Source of the DNA: Fen-1467 sp035519475 | GTDB taxonomy: Bacteria; Verrucomicrobiota; Verrucomicrobiia; Opitutales; Opitutaceae | NCBI GenBank assembly: GCA_035519475.1 | Contig: DATIWI010000093.1 | Span: 1-6,628, forward strand | Direction of reading: 5' to 3' | Length of the DNA stretch: 6,628 nucleotides | In this document: positions 6,585 to 6,628 of the stretch, piece after piece | Position numbering within the stretch: position 1 is the stretch's first letter | Layout of the letters: each line of letters starts with the position of its first letter | The notes under the pieces: generated by a model | Seen by the model: the letters and a program-made list of their open reading frames with translations, nothing else | Database searches by the model: none | Told to the model about the DNA's origin: nothing | Translations under genes and position numbers: made by a program

Positions 6585-6628
6585 CCAAGCGCGGAGTTGG
6601 GCACCCTACGGCGCACCCCGACCCTCGC

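Noticed and set aside
6319..6588. Minus-strand 89-codon ORF with FHGENRGSNPRG
   Set aside because: It translates straight through the tRNA-Glu gene; this peptide pattern is a well-known artefact of reading tRNA genes as protein.

Overview
This is a GC-rich bacterial window with three protein-coding genes and one tRNA gene. The best guess for the source is a Verrucomicrobiota (PVC-group) bacterium. That rests on the membrane-plus-TPR protein, whose conserved stretch reads like versions I know from Verrucomicrobia and Planctomycetes, on the secreted polysaccharide-degrading enzymes, and on the weak Shine-Dalgarno signals. This is an impression of family style, not a phylogenetic result.

Layout. 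Bases 1-2046 (+) hold the 3' part of a large gene: a multi-spanning membrane protein (TMTC/PMT-like) followed by eight TPR repeats. Its start lies upstream of the window. After a 196-bp gap, bases 2243-4699 (+) encode a secreted polysaccharide lyase of family PL8 (hyaluronate/chondroitin AC/xanthan lyase family) with its catalytic residues in place. A 130-bp gap separates it from a convergent gene at 4830-6311 (-), which encodes a secreted TIM-barrel glycoside-hydrolase-like protein (DUF4038/DUF6298/apiosidase-like) with a C-terminal beta domain. After a further 195-bp gap with no supported gene, a complete tRNA-Glu(UUC) gene with an encoded CCA lies at 6507-6584 (-). The last 44 bases hold nothing I can assign.

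How the genes fit together. The lyase and the hydrolase-like protein both carry signal peptides and probably act outside the cytoplasm on polysaccharides, so the centre of the window looks like a small polysaccharide-degradation locus. They are convergent and so are not one operon. The TPR membrane protein is on the same strand as the lyase, but a 196-bp gap makes co-transcription uncertain and no functional link is visible.

The most unusual signal is inside the TPR gene. Two different imperfect palindromes (162-228 and 407-490) sit in loops between predicted membrane helices and are translated in frame. They look like palindromic repeats inserted into a living gene, similar in principle to Rickettsia palindromic elements. 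I see no CRISPR array, transposase, phage gene or defence system, and no evidence for an entirely new system.
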